Counted from the stretch's first letter, positions 24,201 through 37,908 are shown. The stretch is DNA of 64,000 bases from Cymodocea nodosa (GCA_036874045.1 CM072336.1:2004001-2068000), one strand, 5' to 3'. A program made the numbers and translations. Notes: generated by a model not told the origin, from the letters alone.

Positions 24201-24528
24201 CTCATCGGAACACACGAAAAGCGAAGCCAGTGGACTCTCTCTCACGTTTTCAACGATTTTTAATTTACATTAAGAAAAATGTAATTAATGAAAAATTACA
24301 GATGATTATAAATAGGATTTTTTTAACATGTTTCACATAAAAAATTAATAATTATTTTAATATCATTTACAATTGATATTTACTTATATATTATTAAAAA
24401 TTTCGTCTTAGTCTGATATTTCTACAATTACCACAAGGATATTCATACAAAAACGATAAAAATTTTAAATTATATGTCTTTATTGCTGATAACATAAAGA
24501 TATACGTACGTGTATATAACATACATAC

Positions 24529-24530
<2 letters not shown>

Positions 24531-24561
<31 letters not shown>
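24531..24561. repeat. (AT)n microsatellite
   Basis: An uninterrupted AT dinucleotide run of about 15 copies following an 'acatacatacag' stretch. Confidence 0.95.
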
Positions 24562-24562
<1 letters not shown>

Positions 24563-26704
24563 CTTGGTTCGCAGAAAGAAAATATTTATCTGGTCATGGA
24601 AGCAGAAGCTAACCCAAGATTCGGCTTGCAACCAAGACTCCATCTGTATTCATGCACCGGCATAAATATTTATACCTAAGAATGGAAATAAAAGAATGAG
24701 TGATGACTGTTGGTTATCTAATTCACGTCCCATCTAACATTTTACCAACACACAATCATATAACTGCTGTTGATGTTTGGGTGGGTTGCGAAGCATAGAG
24801 TGATCAGTAAAGGAGGAAAAGGGAGTTTTTTACTTGGATTACTCTTCCACGAAGACGAAGTGCGTTGCTTCTGTGATTTCAAATTTCAAAGACATGTAGG
24901 AAAATATAATGTTTTGAGGCATGAATGAGTAAAGAAGTTGAAGTATTCGTAGTTGAATAAGTAAACAAGACAAAATGACTATTATTCTTTCATTTTTATA
25001 GCCAAACCAATCAATTAGAAATCAGTGGCCGGGTCTTCGGGTCTTTTTTCTTTTGTAACGACGTGAGGCTTTGTCTCAACAAATCCTCTTAGCATGTAAT
25101 TTTTTATACATTTACAACAAAAACCAGTTCTGATATCAAGTAAAAATTTAATTGAAAACTAATTAATAATGAGTTTCATTTGTGTAAGGCTATATTCCTT
25201 TTTTTTTCTTTTTCTTTTTTTTATAATAACGTAGGATTCTACCTCAACAAATGTGATATGAGACGTGGCTAATCTAAATGACATCTCAAAGATTATTTAG
25301 GAAATCTTCTAATTTACTTAATACTAATTTAAGGGACTCTGCTATCAAATTATTATATATCCTCCAAAACAACCAACTCAATGATTCCCCCTGATTTGAT
25401 GTCCTGAAATCTCTCTTCAAACGAAGATTACTCAATCAAATCTTACCATAATTGTTTGATTGACGGTGGCCTTTCTTTTAATCTTTACAATCAGATTTGG
25501 AAAACTAAAGTATTCCCTTAAAGTCACATTGTTAACTTGATTCGATATTTAAGATAAACTTCTTATAAAAGAAAATTTTTCTAAAAAATATTAACAATGT
25601 AATGGTACATGTTCTTATTGCAATCTTTGCATTTAAAGTATAAATTATTTGTGTTATTAATTGTGAAATAGCTAATGAAATTCATTCATTTTTAACAAGT
25701 AATAGACAGAACTTCCTTTGCGATAATTTCCTCTTGTCAACTTCTCTCCTAAATTTCCATCGTCCCTTTTCTGGCGATAAACAAAAATTGGTATACTTTT
25801 CTTATGCCTTTCTTTTAGACTCGCTAGATTGAAGTAGTACTTTTGAACGGCCATGCAATAATATCACCTGAATATTTAGTTGTATGATGATTAACTTTTC
25901 TGTTTTTTGGTTAAAAAACCTTACCAATGGTTTAGGGGTTGGTCTCGTTGAAGACATTCAATTCAAATGGGAAAACTTTCGCTCTTAACTTTTAGGCTTC
26001 TCCCTCGATCTTGTTCGATCTATTTTTAAGAGATGAAGAGATGAACTTGAAGAAGAAGGACCAAATTAATTTATTGTATCTCTTATTTTTTTTGTTTGAG
26101 GGTGCTATGTTTATTTTGGAAGTATCGTTTTGTATCTTGTTTCCTTACCGTGGTTTTATTACTTTATTTTCCTTTTTATCTAATCTTACCCACCACCAGA
26201 AATGACTTGGATTCCCCAAGGAGTAGCCGAGCATCGACGGAGGAGACTTTATCTTGCCAGGTTTCAGCCCACCTTCCGCAACAAGGACACTGATGGTATC
26301 GTAGACCAATACGCAGCAAGCACATGGGTTGCTTCTTGCTTGCACTTGTGATTGGACGCCAAAGCACACATGCGCTTGTGATTGTATCAGATCCTTATCG
26401 GGCTAATTTCAAGACATGAGAAAGTATCAGAAAAGATTCGTCTTACTTTAAGATAATATACTTCTTGCTAGCTTTAGGAATCAGTGCTAAGGGAAATCTA
26501 GCTTTATGATATATGTAAGAATCTGGAATCCTTGCCAGAGTGATGCCATCACTTTTTTACCTAATGTATTCTTTAGGTTGTGTGGTGATGCCGATGGTTT
26601 TATCGTGCAATTCTGATTATTGTGTTTCTTTTATAAAATTTTATATACGTGTTTATGCTTTATGATTTTTTTTGTAATTATGACGGTAAGTTTGTATTTA
26701 TGAG

Positions 26705-26743
26705 AATTCTAATTCTAATTCTAATTCTAATTCTAATTCTAAT
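26705..26743. repeat. (AATTCT)6.5 tandem repeat
   Basis: Six perfect copies of the hexamer AATTCT followed by AAT. Confidence 0.95.
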
Positions 26744-28270
26744 ATAAGTTATCGTATCGTTGCAGGATTAACCATTGTAATTGATTTACATATATAAACG
26801 ACAACAATAATTTAAATTATAATCTTATTACAAAGATTGATGACATAAATCTTTTTCTTTCAAATTGCAGTCTTTTCATTTTATAGACTCTGGATGCCTT
26901 TGCTTACTACAGTTCCAACTTATATATGATTCTTCCGATCGAGAGTTTCTACTGTTCATCTTGCAATAATAGAAATTTTAAGAGCCACGAAAATCCAACT
27001 TTCAAGATTTGGATTAAAAAGCTATACCCAAAAGCTACTTTTGATTCGTAAAACTAAAGCTACAAAAAGTACTCATTTAAAAGACTAATTTTATTTATTT
27101 ATTTAAAAGACGCTTTAAAATGATCAGAATCCATGACTTCCTTCTTGCTTTCTTCGTATTTAGGTAGGTCTGGCTGAGTTTATGCCACACATGCCATGAC
27201 TTTATTTTGTTGTACTCTTTCAAGAAGATATTGACACGCTTCACACCCTCTCTGATTTCTATTAATATAGTTGTATTCACTACTTGTATGTTTATTTTCA
27301 TGGATTTTTTCAAAATTTTTTTTAATGAATGTGAAATGGTGAATGTTTCATGACTACCAAAGTGTAATGTTTTTTTCCCACCTATTTTGATACAATCGAT
27401 TTTCGGTGGTAATTAGATTCTTTGTTCAAGAACATAAATCTTGTCATGTAAGGTTAATTACACTATATATATGTTTTTAAGATTCATATTCATGAGTAAT
27501 TTGCAGTTAAGTTTTTACAGTTAACCATCTACTCTTAATGCTGGCGAGGCGAGTTTTTGCTTACGATGAGAATAACATGTCAAATTCTTAACAAAATGCT
27601 TTTTAATTTATTTTTGCATATATAATACGAGAGTGCACATTGAGGTCCACTCAATTTTGCATGGCAAGTAAGCATGTTGGCGAAAATATCCTTCAAACTT
27701 TATGAATGTTACAATTTAATTCCTCACCATCATTTGGACTAATAATATTAATGACATTAATTATAACATATAGTATTTATCGTTTACTACAATTACAATG
27801 TTATAATATTGTGATCGTATCATATTAATATTGATGGTATTGCAATGATTAATTACCTCATATGTATCATAGAGGATAAGATCGATCAGTGACAAATGAT
27901 ACTTGCGAAACATGGTAGAGTTCGCATGCAAAGTGTAGTCATCACAAACCAATCTCTACAAACAATGAGGAGAAAATAGGTGGAAATAGTTGGAGTTGGC
28001 TAGGGTTTTACAGTATCTTTGTTCCTTCTCAACTTCCCACTCGTCTGATATCTCTTCCTCCTCCACAAACATCAACCTGGATCTGAGACAAAAGCAAAAC
28101 ATTCTCAATCCGGCCTCCAATTTATTAACATGCACTTGCGCGCAGAAAACATATGGTAGGGTTAGGGTTAATTTTAAGGGCACCATATATGGCATGAACT
28201 TGTGAGGTGTGTCCCTTGATCTAGGTGCTCCGTTTCTGTTCATACAACCGGAGATTCAGAAACGGCAGGC

Positions 28271-28335
<65 letters not shown>

Positions 28336-28362
28336 AGGGAAGAAGAAGAAGAAGAAGAAGAA
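28271..28362. repeat. Compound microsatellite (AT)n(AG)n(AAG)n
   Basis: An AT run with one AC interruption (28271-28300) passes into AG repeats (28301-28332) and then AAG repeats (about 28341-28362). Confidence 0.95.
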
Positions 28363-28542
28363 AGAACGAAACAAAAGTCACTTGCCTACTTGTTCTGGTG
28401 AAGTTCCCCAGCCCATGTGAATGTGAGCTGTGATATTTCCACCACCCACTCTCTTCCAAGATTTGGCCATTACTCCCGATCACATGAGCCTTGTTCTCCA
28501 TCCTTGGCAGTATTGGGGATGGTGCATGCCATAATCAGTGGA

Positions 28543-28571
28543 CCTCCTCCTCCTCCTCCTCCTCCTCCTCT
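28543..28571. repeat. (CTC)n trinucleotide repeat
   Basis: Nine to ten copies of CTC in an otherwise unremarkable stretch. The proline run it gives in one frame is not a gene. Confidence 0.9.
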
Positions 28572-29998
28572 TCTCATGCAGTGGAATGTGCACGGGCCTG
28601 AACATAAAAGGAATCAGGAGCCTTATTTAATTCACAGTTGAAGTAAGGTTTGATCTTGACCGAAGACTGATTATGGTGAAGTGCAATATGGCAAGGCTTT
28701 AAAATAATTAAGATGGCGATTTATTTAAGCCAGCAGAATCGTATACGTACCACTTCTCTTATCATTTCATAAAAGTGTCAACTAAAAGCACGTGTTTAAT
28801 TTGAGCTACCCATGTGAAAGAAAACGGTATGATGATTGAATCTGTACGATTAATGAATGCTACACGTCGAATTTCTAAACCAGAATTTTGAAAACATACA
28901 TGAACCATTGAATTTCGACAACGAGACATGTTAAATTAAAAACGCGTAGACCGCGATCAAGAGGACATTCCTTTTCGAGGAAGTATGGATGGAACATGGT
29001 CGAGTTGTCGTGTATGTTTTATTAGTTCCACGTGGATTACCATGCGGATCAAGTTTACTACGTATGGGATCAGTAATTATTTCTTCGTGGTTTCGCCGAA
29101 GAGGAAGTAATTAAAAAAAAAAAAAAAACTGGAGACGACAAGGGAGATATACATTCCCGGGCATCCTTCGTCAAAGTGTTGTTTTATTCGTGGTGACAAA
29201 GAACTAAGAGTAATATTATATTGATTAATTGAATCATATGTTAGTGCTGATTCTTACGCAAGGGGAAAGTGGCGTGTTTGGAGTCACTAGGGCATGCATA
29301 TTGTCCAAGCGACCAGTATATCTGTTAATCCTTCATTTATAGATCGTAATTAGATTTCACAGATAAAATTAACTATAATAATTTAGATAACTAATCAAAA
29401 CAGTAGCACTAAAAGTTCTCATTAATATTTAAATCTAAATCAACATAAAAATCATCATTATCAAAAAAATGTATTTCATGAAAGCATGCAAACAGGTAAG
29501 AAGCTTTCAAATGTACGAAGTAAATTATTGAAAGAAAAAGATCCCACGTTATTAATGGTGTGATCGAATCGAGACTTTGTATTATAATAATCCATTTCTC
29601 TTATAACTACAAGTTAATTTTAAGATAAATTTTCACCACAGATAAGATAAAACAACCGAGACAAGAAGTTCACTTAAACATAAACAAACGTACGTACGTG
29701 TCTGGTTTAATTTTAAGCCCAGACCAGATGTACTCTGTTGTGTGCTGGGAAATTTTCCAAGTCCCTCGTCCATGGCACTGGATCTCATTCTGAAGTCAGC
29801 ACGTAAATAATGTTCAATGTATTAGAGGTTGTGCCTGCATCGCATAACTAAGAGGACATTTTAGTTAAGGCAACAATTTATTATCTCGAGGATATCACAT
29901 CAATCATTCCCAAAAGTCCAGTTATGTGATCTGCTTAACTGTATGGCCTAGCTATATAATGCAGGCACATTTATTAAATCTCCAGCTTAGTAGAGGGT

Positions 29999-30020
29999 TT
30001 CTTCTTCTTCTTCTTCTTCT
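29999..30020. repeat. (TTC)7 trinucleotide repeat
   Basis: Seven perfect TTC copies. Confidence 0.9.
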
Positions 30021-30646
30021 GAAAATAGTTAATTTTCCTGAATATTAAATCTTGATCACTTTCTTTGCGAAATACTCATGAAATAAAAGAAGACTGTCTA
30101 CGTAAACAGATGGTCAGATTAAAGAGAAAGGTCTCATTCAACATGAAAACTTCAATGGGAATATATAACGGAAGAAGGAATTGCGTCTGTGAGACTAATG
30201 TATTATTATTTGTTTTGAACGATAAAATTCCACATATTCTATACATACATACATATACAATTGTAGTGTTCCTACAAAATAAATAAATAGCAAAAGATTC
30301 TTAGATTCCAACAAAAAATCATTTTAACTTTCAGGCATATAATTTTCTCTCAATCTTAAAATTCAAATGCCAATGGTAGTTTTTTTTTTAACAAAAACGT
30401 TATCACATGATTTTAAATATTTTGAAACAGAACTTTAAAATGGGATCGATATTCTTCGTATTCCTTTTAAAAGCTAGAATCATAGACATCTTTATGGTTC
30501 AAAAGTCCATCTAAACATGCACTGCCTTTGTTTTTCTTTTTAACGATAGAATTATGCCTTGCTGATCCCAAGAAATATTTAGCATTCAAAGGTATCGAAA
30601 ATTCTCAAATTTTCCCTCTTTGTATCTTCCATCATTATGAATCTAA

Positions 30647-31644
30647 GGGGGGGTTTGTGCACTCGGAATCTGACGGAATTGAAAATTTTTTCCGTCAGAT
30701 TCCGAGTCATGAGGTGTTTGTGCATTTTGGAATTCAAATTCCCAAGGAATTTGAATTCCAATCATGTGTAAAGGTTGGGAAAATGAATTCCCAACCTAAA
30801 AGGTCGGAATTCATTTTCCAAAAGATCGCTCGACGCTTACCCTCCCCTGTTGAAGTATATATTGTTAATATTTTTTATTTAATTAATTATTTTAATATTT
30901 GTTTATTAAAAATAAAAATATTAATTATTTTATTATTATTAATATTATTTAATTTTATAATATTAAAATCATAAATATTATTTAATTCAATTATTATTAT
31001 TATTTTATTTATTATATTATATTATTTAATATATAATATCAAATTTTCAAAAACCATATAATTTTCCTAACTTTCTGTGGCTAACATAAACGAAGTCTTA
31101 AAAGTCATTTATGGCTAAAAAATGTTTAGAATTATATTTTTTTATAATCAAAGTATTTCAATAATTATTTATTATTTACTTTCATTTATTCACTTCATAA
31201 TAATTATATTTTTATAAAAGTTATTTATTATTACATTACAAGGAATATAAAATTTATAATTAACCTTTTGTTGTTTTAAACATGTATTATAACTAAAAAG
31301 TTATCAATTTTTGTAATTTTTGATTTATTTTATATAATGATAAATGATATATAAACATTTATTTTAATAATATATTCATTTATTAATGTCAACAATTCAT
31401 TAATAAATTAATTACATTTTCACTAATTATTTTAAGTCAATACTTAATTTTATTAAAAATCAATTTTATTCAATTCCCTCCAATTCTGTCATGTGCACAA
31501 ACACCTGGAATTCAATTTCCGTCAAATTCCTGAACGTGCACAAACACCTAGATTTTGAATTCTTTCCGTCAAATTCTGTAGAATTCAAATTCCGTTAGAA
31601 TTCAAATTCTGCGGAATTCAAATTCCAGGTGCACAAACCCCCCC
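30647..31644. mobile_element. PIF/Harbinger-type non-autonomous element, 998 bp, with TAA target duplication
   Basis: Terminal inverted repeats are perfect over at least 16 bases: gggggggtttgtgcac at the left and gtgcacaaaccccccc at the right. Both ends are flanked by TAA (30644-30646 and 31645-31647), the 3-bp target duplication of PIF/Harbinger elements. Subterminal regions repeat TGTTTGTGCA and GAATTCAAATTCC motifs in inverted array, as expected for transposase-binding sites. The core is extremely AT-rich with no transposase frame, so it must be mobilised in trans. The perfect TIRs suggest a fairly recent insertion. Confidence 0.85.
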
Positions 31645-31647
31645 TAA

Positions 31648-34600
31648 AGCAGATCTTTACATCAATGACTCCATTTTCTTTAGGGTACCAAACTACCTTG
31701 ACCTCTTATACTCTATCATAGAGGATATTGATTTAGATGAGTATATATTGAAGATCCACTCTCTGTTGTCTTTTGCACATCCTCATCATAGATTTCATTT
31801 TTAAATGGGAAGTTGAATAGAAAAAAAAAAAAAAAAAACTCAAATACGAATTATTTCAGAGCATAGCCTTGGACCTCCCTCTCCTCGTGAAATCAATTAT
31901 AATAGCTATTTCTAATTTTTACGAAGATTCGAGATCCACGTAAAATCAAAAGGAATGGGAACCATAATCTTATAAAGAGTACCACCAAGCTTTTTAAGCT
32001 CATGATGTGGATGTGACACCAGTGATGATGGAAGCGTTTACTTTATAAGTACTAAAAGAAAGAATAAATTAAATTTAAGGGTTTTTTACTTAATTATGTA
32101 CCTTTGAAAATATTTTAACATCATGTATATCATTCAAAATATTACTTTTTCTTATATAATCTTAACTAAGAAATCATTACTCTTGTATATCTTTTTTTTT
32201 AATCTAATATTTAATTTAATTTTTTTTCTTCTTCTAATCTATAGTCGAATCTTAACTTACACCGAAAAGAAATAGAACTATCCTTTCAATTGGCGTAAAC
32301 TCATCTTATCTCTAACAAAAAACTTCGATATGGTTAAAGTAATTTTCAAATGATACACAAGTAAATGATATTGTTTTCGTTTTACTCGTTAATGTTTGAA
32401 ACATTTTCTCGTTAAACTCAATTAACTGGAGAGGTATATAGAAATAAGATTTTTATTTATTTATATTATTTAAGAAAATATAATATTTCAAAGAGATATG
32501 TAAAATATTTAGCATATTTTGAAAGATACGCAAACCTAAATTTAAAACTATTCAATCATCAAAAAATTTAATATTTATAACTTTTATATTTAAAGATAAT
32601 ATTGTACATTTAAATAATAAATGATTTTCTCATGATAATAATATTACTTTAATTAAGTATATTCTTCGTTACTTTTAATTTTTTTCTTTAAGTTAAAAGT
32701 AACGATTAGATTAAAGAGTCCAACTACGTAAATACAGTCGAACAAAGAGTTTAACAGCAGATGTAAATCTAAAAGATTACAAAGAAGCATAGAATTAGAA
32801 TTTTGTAAAATTGGATAGAAATAGGATTTTTAATTCAAATGTTTATATACGTTCAAAAATTTGATAAAAATTAAAATTCAAATGTTCATCATAGAATTGA
32901 AATTTATATTTATTTATGATAATAATGTAATACAATAATCTGTAATTAATTCATTATTAAGTATTTAATTAATAAATTGAAGTAGTTAGTTAGTAAAAAT
33001 GTAATTAATTAATTAATTATATTAATCAATTAACATGTTATATAATGATATAATTAGATCTTTATATATAATTTATCGATAACCTTATGGAATAAATATT
33101 AATAACAAAATACATCACTAACAATAATAATATGTATGACTCAACAATAGTAAAAAATAATTTTACTTTTAGATTAATTAGTAGAAAAATTTACTATAAG
33201 ATTTAAATGTAATAAAACCTTAAAAATCTCTCCACACGTGAAATTTCTAACGGAAATGATTTCTGACGGAAAGAGATGGAATTCAATTTCTGACAAAAAA
33301 GTATTTACAAAAGATACACAAATACCTTTGCTTTGAAATCACACAAAAAATATTTTCATTTTTATCCAATTCCAAATACACAAACATTCACCAAAGAAAA
33401 AGTAAAACAAAAGCAAGGTGCAAAGCCTCCTTGCTTTTGTTTCATTCTCATTTTTAACTATGAGATAAACGTCACGATCGACGATACCGTGAACATTAAC
33501 ATCTTCATTTTTTTCATCCGTTTCTATTTATCTAACAGTCCAATTTGAACACGTGTCTCCGAAGAGACGATTCATCAACAGTGGAGAAAGCTTTAATTAG
33601 CCGTATGTAACCCTAGTGCGCTCCGCACCGCTCTTTGACGTGCGATCTCACGACACCACGGCTCTTTCTTTCTCTCGCATGCTCGCCTGTAGTCAAGCTC
33701 GGTGTGCTTCACGTCCCACTCCCAAAAGAAACGGCTTCCATTGACTCCCGCAACTCACGACCATTCAACTGACGACTGATGTTTGAAGTTTTTCTTTGAG
33801 TTTTTTTTTTTTTTACAAACACAACCAATGACTGTAATGCATGTTCAATGTGATGAAATCATATACAGTTAAAGAAATCTATACATAAGCGTTCAGTGCG
33901 GTATGGAGCATATCTCCTCCTACCCGTAGGCTTTTCAAAAGGATGATCTGTTTGAATTGCATGTCTGGGCCGAATCATGCCCTTTACTCTCTCTCTTTTT
34001 TTTATCGATAATGTTATGCTTTGGATTTTAATCGAGATTTTTCTTCATTGTGATTTGCGTTTTTGTATTAGGATGCATAATTCAAGTACAAGACAACTCA
34101 AGTTCTTCACGTCTTGCCCGTCAATCAAATATTCAAAGTTTGGAGTAAAACTCTACTTTGAAAAGGAGGAAAAAAGTAAGCTGCATGGAATAATATGCTT
34201 TCCACCCAAAGGTAGTTAGACCTATGATTTTTCTTATGCGAGTATGGTGCTCTACCAGAACTATGATTAATTTTATTCGTAATAGATTTGTAAAGCACAT
34301 GTATTGCATGTGAATATGTTAAGAAAAAAATTGTATTTCTTGGAAAATGTTGGATCTTCGAGAATATCTAAAATACGTGAGTTAGGTTGTTGTTTTTAGA
34401 GTCCAAAGATAATACGTTTAAGAATGTGTATTTGGTTGCTTGCTTACCAAGCCTTTTCAACATGTTTGACAAATTTTATTAAGATCAAATTGAACAAAAA
34501 TCGTTTGAAAAGACCTCAAGCACATCCAGTGGTTCTCGTTTTTTTTTTATGTTTCAATTCAAATACAAAGATTTTTACAATGTTGAAGGAAGATAAGCTA

Positions 34601-35090
34601 CGAAAATAAGATTTTTAAAACGTTTTCCAGAGATAAAACGTTCCTGTGACTTTCTGCATTCACACACGGACCGTCAAATATTTCTTTAATAGTTTCAAAC
34701 GAACTCGACCTGAGAGAGCTGACCCTCCTCAACCGGGCCATTGTTTAAGGGCCGGTCCAACACCGACGCTTGTGGTTTCAAAGATGCCGGCCATCTCGGA
34801 CCTGGGCCGACCCGAATGCCACCACCTTCTCTGGGAAAAAAATCGTTATCTGGAAACGCACATACCAAACAAATGACAAATTGCAAAATAAAAAAGGGTA
34901 AAAAAAATTGTGGACAAGAGGGACCACGAAGCATGTGGACAGCTAGGAATGGCGAAAAAGTATGGAGAATCCACGACAGAGCGGCGGAGGGAAGTGGGAG
35001 GCGTGCGGCGTATGGTAGTAGTAGTCGTCTTTGTCTATCGGTGGAGTCCAGCGGAAAGAGTGGAATGACCTTGCCGATAACTTTTTTTAT
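31648..35090. other. AT-rich region upstream of the receptor kinase gene
   Basis: No gene is recognised. Around 32760-33370 sequences such as 'tttctgacggaaagagatgg' and 'acacaaatac' echo the subterminal motifs of the Harbinger-type element at 30647, suggesting a decayed relative without clear ends. A GC-richer patch at 33600-33780 and another at 34700-34830 contain no identifiable coding exon. Confidence 0.35.
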
Positions 35091-35094
35091 TATA

Positions 35095-35398
35095 TTAAAC
35101 TGAGAAGTGAGAAATGCGAAGTCCCCTTCTCATTTGCTGTGCCCAGCTCGCTTACTGCTGCTTCCCTTCTGTGGTCTTGTATCACCCGTACGCCAACACA
35201 TTTGTACGGGTGTATGTACATGGTTGGGGATACACGGTTGTAGTTACCTGCTGTTGCAGTTCAAGTGCAGTGTCTCTTCGTCCTTCTGTATTCAATTATT
35301 GTTTGTACCTGGGAAAAGGGACAAGGAGAAGGATCAATTTGAGGTTTTGTGTCTGTGCTTCAGCTTGGAAGCTGTTTTCCCCGTTCAGACAACCGAAG
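35095..35398 (+). other. Candidate 5'UTR exon of the receptor kinase gene
   Basis: A GC-richer block follows a TATA-like 'tattatattaaa' at about 35088. It ends in 'caaccgaa' followed by gtgagt (a good donor) at 35399. The next plausible acceptors are ttcacag at about 38459 and tatatcacag just before the ATG at 38514. The open frames inside overlap in several frames and match nothing, consistent with untranslated leader. This is inference without transcript data. Confidence 0.35.
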
Positions 35399-35795
35399 TG
35401 AGTCTGTTCAACTCATACTGTTGAATTAAATTTGGGTGCCTTTTTGTTAGGTATCCTTGTTCGACTTTTGTGCTTGCCTAAAAATTCTTGATTATTTCGC
35501 ATCCTCTTGTTTGTCGAAATGGTCTTTTTTGGGTTGGGTGTTGCGATGCATCTTCTGAAAGGCTCTGCCAGAGCTGGGAGGTTTCCTGCTTGTTTAGTTT
35601 AAAATTTTCCTTCTTCTTTGATTATTGTGTCGCGCCATTCATTTTAGTTAGTTTTATTTGTAGAAGGGCAGAAACATCTATCAATTGATTGTTTATTATT
35701 CTGAATCACCACTTAAAAGAAGGGCTATCGTCTTGGATGTTTACCATCCTGTTAATATACTTGTTCATTTGGAATTAGATTGTGTTTGATATTTG

Positions 35796-36504
35796 AGGGT
35801 GTCTGTACATTTGGACGGAAAGGAAAGTAATGAAATTAGTTTTTGTCACTGTCTTGATATTTGTTCACTACGGAAAGTGAGAAAATGAATTTCATCACTT
35901 TTTGGTATATAAAAGGCACACATGTTGCGATTTCTGTCCCCTTCCTTTAGAAATCTGACGAAAAGTTTTGATCGACTTCCCTTCTCGACCTCCTGCCCTG
36001 ACCTCCCCTTCCTCTCGTCCTTGACTCCTTGCCTAAGCCATCTCTTCTGCTTGACCTCCCTTCTCCCCTCCTGTCAAAAATGGGAGAATAATTAACAACC
36101 TAAAACTTGTTAAAATGAGCAGGATTTTGGTACAAAAATATTTCTCTGTAAAGATTTTAATATATCATTTATAAAAATGATAAACTAATTCTGGAATTAA
36201 TTTGGAGTATATAACTGATCTTGGTATACCATTTATAAAAAAAATTTGCCAATTCTGAAAATAATTATAAATATAAAATTAATTTTGATATATTATTTAC
36301 AAGAATAGTATGTCGATTTTGGAAATAATTTGATATACTCGTCTGTTGAAAATGCACTTAGATTTTAAATTTTGTTACTTTACAACACAAACACAAATGA
36401 CAGAAAAGTGAAGGAAAAAAAGTACTTTGCTTTTTATTACCCATGCATTCTCTTAACTTGTCTGATTTTCTTTTTTATCACTTTTTCGGTGTACAAACAC
36501 ACCC
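35796..36504. mobile_element. Harbinger-like MITE, about 709 bp
   Basis: The left end agggtgtctgtacattt and the reverse complement of the right end (gggtgtgtttgtacacc) form short imperfect TIRs. TTG occurs on both flanks (35793-35795 and 36505-36507). The interior is AT-rich and non-coding. The ends resemble other 'tgttTGTACA/TGTGCA' elements in the window. It lies in the presumptive 5' intron of the receptor kinase gene. Confidence 0.5.
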
Positions 36505-37257
36505 TTGGCGTTCTATTTATAATCCAATCATAATCACATCATATAGAGTTTCTCTTTAAAAATTATCGAATCAATTCAAAGATGATGACTTTCTAGAAAG
36601 AACCAATTATCTATTGTTTGATATACTCTAACCATCTGATATACAGTTTCATGTAGTTCTGAAGCTAAAAAAATTTCATCTTCTATGATGTTTCAAGGAG
36701 TGGCTAGATTGCTAAAAAGAGATGAGTGTGGCTAAACTGAGTGAGTAACCTTTTCTTTTCTGACCATATGGCATGTTTCTTTTCTTATTTTTATTTGCGT
36801 ATCTCCTTTTTTATTATTTCTGTTGGTTATTCTGAGTTTATTGATTTTATTGGGTTTTTGTTCCATTGAGGAGTATTACAGGGTAACAAAGTAATGAATG
36901 TGCTGAATGCATGAGAAGCACATTTTAATGTCTTCCACTTGGTCACCTCACAATGATGAGGATTAGACTTGTAGTTCTGGTGTTGTGCTTCATGTATTTT
37001 GCGGTTCTATAATTTTTTAGTTGTATATGCAATCTTCTTCTTTTTTTTTTCAAATATCTAGTCAAATTTTCGGGGGTCCTTTCTACTTCTACATAAAATT
37101 AGCATCATGATTGAAACCTAAGATCTCTTGCACAGATAGATTTGAGAGAATGCACTGGATGCATTAAATGGTTGTATATGAGGAGTCACCATCTCTTTTG
37201 GTCATGCTCATCATCATTTATGATGAAAACATATCTAGTGGATTTTTTTGAGAATGG

Positions 37258-37424
37258 TAGATTAGTTGCTAATGGGTCGTCCATCTTTCTTATTTGTGTT
37301 GTAGTTCTTCAACAATACCACTTCTTAAGTTCTTCCTTTAATTGAAATGAGAATTCTTAAAATTGGAATCTTCCATTCTAGGAAATTTGGACTTAATGGA
37401 CCTACCCATTAGCAACTAATCTAG
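37258..37424. repeat. Inverted repeat with 25-bp arms
   Basis: The left arm tagattagttgctaatggg (37258-37277, extending about 5 more bases with a mismatch) is repeated in reverse complement at about 37400-37424, with about 115 bases between. It can fold into a hairpin. Class unknown. Confidence 0.8.
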
Positions 37425-37565
37425 AAATAAGGATGTCATTTTTTACTATTTTGTTGTGAATTTCTCATTTTCAGGTGAAAGGCTTCGCAATCATTGTCCT
37501 GCTTAGTATATGATTTGAAAGGTTGACAGCACAGTTAATAGAGAAAGTACATGCCACTTGTCTTA

Positions 37566-37908
37566 GGTAGTGTTTGATTCAAGTTATGGGCATTTAGAAT
37601 TACGCACATTTTATGAAGTGACAGAAATTATGTGGATCATAGACCATTTTTGTGTGTATTGTTTGGTTGAGATTATGAACTATGACATTCTGTAATCTAT
37701 TTTACTATGTGCATCTCAGAATTGACAATGTAGTCTTATAATCATGAAAAAGCAGATTACACTGATTATGGGCCTCTCACAAAGTTATTGTTTACAATCT
37801 CAGTAATTTTATACTCAATTTGTCGTATCAATATTGTTTGATTCATATTATAGTCACATCATCACAATCTGATAATCTTGTGACCCATAATTTGAACCAG
37901 AAACTACC
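37566..37908. mobile_element. Tourist-like MITE, 343 bp, with TTA target duplication
   Basis: The left end ggtagtgtttgattcaagtt and the reverse complement of the right end (ggtagtttctggttcaaatt) are TIRs with a few mismatches; both continue into ATGGG. TTA flanks both sides (37563-37565 and 37909-37911). The small size, AT-rich non-coding core and TTA duplication fit PIF/Harbinger MITEs. Confidence 0.75.

Larger units (their letters stand above)
24200..30640. other. Gene-poor AT-rich region with microsatellites
   Basis: No gene is recognised in these 6.4 kb. Present are several simple repeats (listed separately), a less AT-rich island at about 26195-26400 of unknown origin, and two related copies of a 'cgt(g)aggctttgtctcaacaaat'-like segment at about 25055 and 25225. 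Confidence 0.4.

Noticed and set aside
35107-35424. Overlapping 95-105-codon frames near 35.1-35.4 kb as a small protein
   Set aside because: Different frames overlap, none resembles a family, and a donor site at 35399 suggests a 5'UTR exon.
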